Source of the DNA: an uncultured Succinatimonas sp. | GTDB lineage: Bacteria > Pseudomonadota > Gammaproteobacteria > Enterobacterales > Succinivibrionaceae | Direction: 5' to 3' | DNA length: 8,981 nucleotides | Assembly: GCA_900548485.1 (NCBI GenBank) | Contig: URKL01000063.1 | Location: forward strand, 1 to 8,981 | Shown here: piece by piece, positions 7,858 to 8,981 of the stretch | Numbering within the stretch: the stretch's first letter is position 1 | Layout of the letters: each line of letters begins with the position of its first letter | Program-made: the position numbers and the translations under genes | Notes under the pieces: model-generated | Told to the model about the DNA's origin: nothing | Databases searched by the model: none | What the model saw: the letters and a program-made list of their open reading frames with translations, nothing else

Positions 7858-8592
7858 CATAGCTACAAAAGAAAAAATAATTCTTACTATGCGTACTGGC
7901 AGGTACAGCAATAAATTGGTACCAAGCCAGGCGCCTGTAAAGGTTGCAATAATCATTACAGGTACCCATTGCCAGTGAATTCCCATTAAAGAACCAACAG
8001 TTATAGCTCCAATAGCATTCCAGATTGTTGCAACAAAGATCATGGTATGCATGATGGCTTTTTTAAGCTCTAGACCAAATACGCCAGCTAAGGTTAGTGT
8101 GGAAAATAGACCTGCTCCTGAAGATAAAGATCCTGAAAATAAACCCACTAAAATAATCAACAAGGCGCCGATAATATTTCTTTGTAAGGAACGATGTTCT
8201 ATAGTCTTAGCTCCAAAAGATTTCTTAAAGAGCGTATAAATACCACTGGAAATAGTAATAATACCTAAGGCAATTTCTGCAGTTTGTGTCGGTAGTTTGA
8301 TGATAATAAGTGAGCCTAGGATAACTGCAGGGCCTCCTAAAAAGAGCATAATGCAGGAGATCTGTTTATCAAAGCGATATTCACTAAGCTTACCCTTACG
8401 AGCAAGAGCTCCGAGACCTAAAAAGACCACAGCGACTTTATGGGTACCTAAGGCTGTAGCAAAAGGTAGACCTAGAAGTACCAATAAAGGGAATTGAATA
8501 AAACCAGCGCCACCGCCTGAAACTGAGGCAAATAAATTAGCTGTAAATGAGACTATAAATAAGATAGCTTGTTTAATGATCTCCTCGGTCAT
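7822..8592 (-). CDS. TauE/SafE (TSUP) family membrane permease
   Basis: The product is a 256-residue, very hydrophobic integral membrane protein of the sulfite exporter TauE/SafE (TSUP, DUF81) family. Two internally related motifs mark the family's two halves: SVSGGGAGFI at 23-32 and SLSSGAGLFSTL at 155-166. I count roughly eight membrane segments, near 7-23, 30-47, 79-99, 105-122, 140-160, 165-190, 195-226 and 233-252, with charged loops at about 65-78 and 123-139. Members move sulfite, sulfoacetate or other small organic or sulfur anions; the substrate cannot be read here and no sulfur-metabolism gene is adjacent. The ATG has GGAG 5 nt upstream. It lies downstream of purD on the same strand but behind a terminator, with 45 nt between the terminator and the start, so it may have its own promoter or depend on read-through. 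Confidence 0.92.
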   Translation of the reverse strand: MTEEIIKQAILFIVSFTANLFASVSGGGAGFIQFPLLVLLGLPFATALGTHKVAVVFLGLGALARKGKLSEYRFDKQISCIMLFLGGPAVILGSLIIIKLPTQTAEIALGIITISSGIYTLFKKSFGAKTIEHRSLQRNIIGALLIILVGLFSGSLSSGAGLFSTLTLAGVFGLELKKAIMHTMIFVATIWNAIGAITVGSLMGIHWQWVPVMIIATFTGAWLGTNLLLYLPVRIVRIIFSFVAMLSGVILLCEAF

Positions 8593-8637
8593 AAAAGCTC
8601 CAGATTTTTATATGGTTGATTTCAAGGAATATTTGAG

Positions 8638-8676
8638 AAAAAAAAACTTCAGGCGGTTAAGCCCGAAGTTTTTTTT
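8638..8676 (-). terminator. Rho-independent terminator of purD (bidirectional form)
   Basis: Arms 8645-8654 and 8661-8670 form a 10-bp stem with a 6-nt loop, flanked by A9 on the left and a T8 run (8669-8676) on the right. Read on the - strand the one imperfect position is a G-U pair; on the + strand it is an A-C mismatch. The structure is therefore stronger for purD, which ends 12 nt before it. No + strand gene is known to use it. Confidence 0.88.
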
Positions 8677-8688
8677 AATAGTTTTAGT

Positions 8689-8981
8689 TTATTTACGATT
8701 TAAAGCACGCCAAGCAATATCTTTGCGGTAGAACATACCGTCAAAGTGAACCTTTTGACATAAGGCATAGGCTTTATCACGAGCCTTGGCAATGTCATCG
8801 CCTAAAGCGGTTACACATAAAACACGACCACCTGCGGTAACGATATCATCACCCTTTTGAGCAGTACCAGCCTCAAAGATTTTTTCGTCTTTATCTATTG
8901 CAGAATCAAGACCTGTGATTACATCACCTTCTGCCGCTGTCAACCTATCATTTTGCATTGCCTTGCTTCCGCAAACGGCCG
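8689..8981 (-). CDS. purD: Phosphoribosylamine-glycine ligase PurD, C-terminal part
   Basis: PurD (GARS) joins glycine to 5-phosphoribosylamine using ATP, the second step of purine synthesis. Only the last 97 codons are present; the reading frame stays open to the right edge, so the gene continues beyond it. The C-terminal signature is clear: EGDVITGL, GRVLCVTALGDDIAKARDKAYAL and the terminal RKDIAWRAL correspond closely to the E. coli PurD end (GRVLCVTALG, KRAYAL, RKDIGWRAI). The internal ATG at 8958 is not the real start. Upstream of EGDV the residues read AVCGSKAMQNDRLTAA, where homologues normally have a Gly-Tyr-Pro-containing segment; this could be divergence or a sequencing error near the edge. 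The gene ends in a strong terminator, as expected for the last gene of a purHD-type operon; purH is not in the window. Confidence 0.95.
   Translation of the reverse strand, partial: AVCGSKAMQNDRLTAAEGDVITGLDSAIDKDEKIFEAGTAQKGDDIVTAGGRVLCVTALGDDIAKARDKAYALCQKVHFDGMFYRKDIAWRALNRK

Noticed and set aside
1..8981. CRISPR array, insertion sequence, prophage, tRNA/rRNA, toxin-antitoxin or defence system
   Set aside because: No spaced direct repeats, transposase, integrase, clover-leaf RNA or small paired ORFs were seen; every sizeable coding region is a known conserved family.

Overview
The window is an AT-rich stretch of bacterial chromosome with nine protein-coding genes, eight complete and one cut by the right edge. 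It carries only housekeeping functions. RF3, SerB, RadA, an Rsd/AlgQ anti-sigma factor, a YjaG (DUF416) protein and a MepM-type endopeptidase together indicate a gammaproteobacterium. The AT-rich codon use, combined with residual enterobacterial-type gene order, would fit a host-associated lineage such as the Succinivibrionaceae. That family assignment is inference, not something the sequence proves.

Layout. Positions 59-4630 (+ strand) hold a compact run prfC - tatD-family hydrolase - serB - radA. The genes are separated by 1 nt or overlap by 44 and 8 nt, so they are very probably one translationally coupled operon. Convergent to it on the - strand lie rsd (4683-5186) and, upstream of rsd, a large M23 endopeptidase gene of the mepM type (5352-7049). 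A strong Rho-independent terminator (5316-5344) separates these two. A 193-nt divergent intergenic region (7050-7242) separates mepM from yjaG (+, 7243-7857). The yjaG 3' end overlaps a convergent TauE/SafE-family permease gene (-, 7822-8592) by 36 bp. At the right edge is the C-terminal part of purD (-, 8689 to the edge), followed in its own direction by a terminator hairpin at 8638-8676.

How the genes relate. The products cover translation termination (RF3), a TatD-type metal-dependent hydrolase, the last step of serine synthesis (SerB), recombination (RadA), RNA polymerase/sigma-70 control (Rsd), peptidoglycan remodelling (MepM-like), an uncharacterised gammaproteobacterial protein (YjaG), anion or sulfur-compound export (TauE/SafE) and purine synthesis (PurD). 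They do not form one pathway. The window looks like two ancestral gene-order blocks placed together. From memory of E. coli, prfC/yjjV/serB/radA lie in one chromosomal region and rsd/yjaG/purD in another, with the same relative orientations as here.

I looked for an undescribed system and do not see one: there is no CRISPR array, mobile element, toxin-antitoxin pair, defence cluster, RNA gene or unexplained large ORF. The points most worth a second look are the synteny junction, a hairpin that could occlude the mepM start codon, and an unusual residue string in purD close to the edge.
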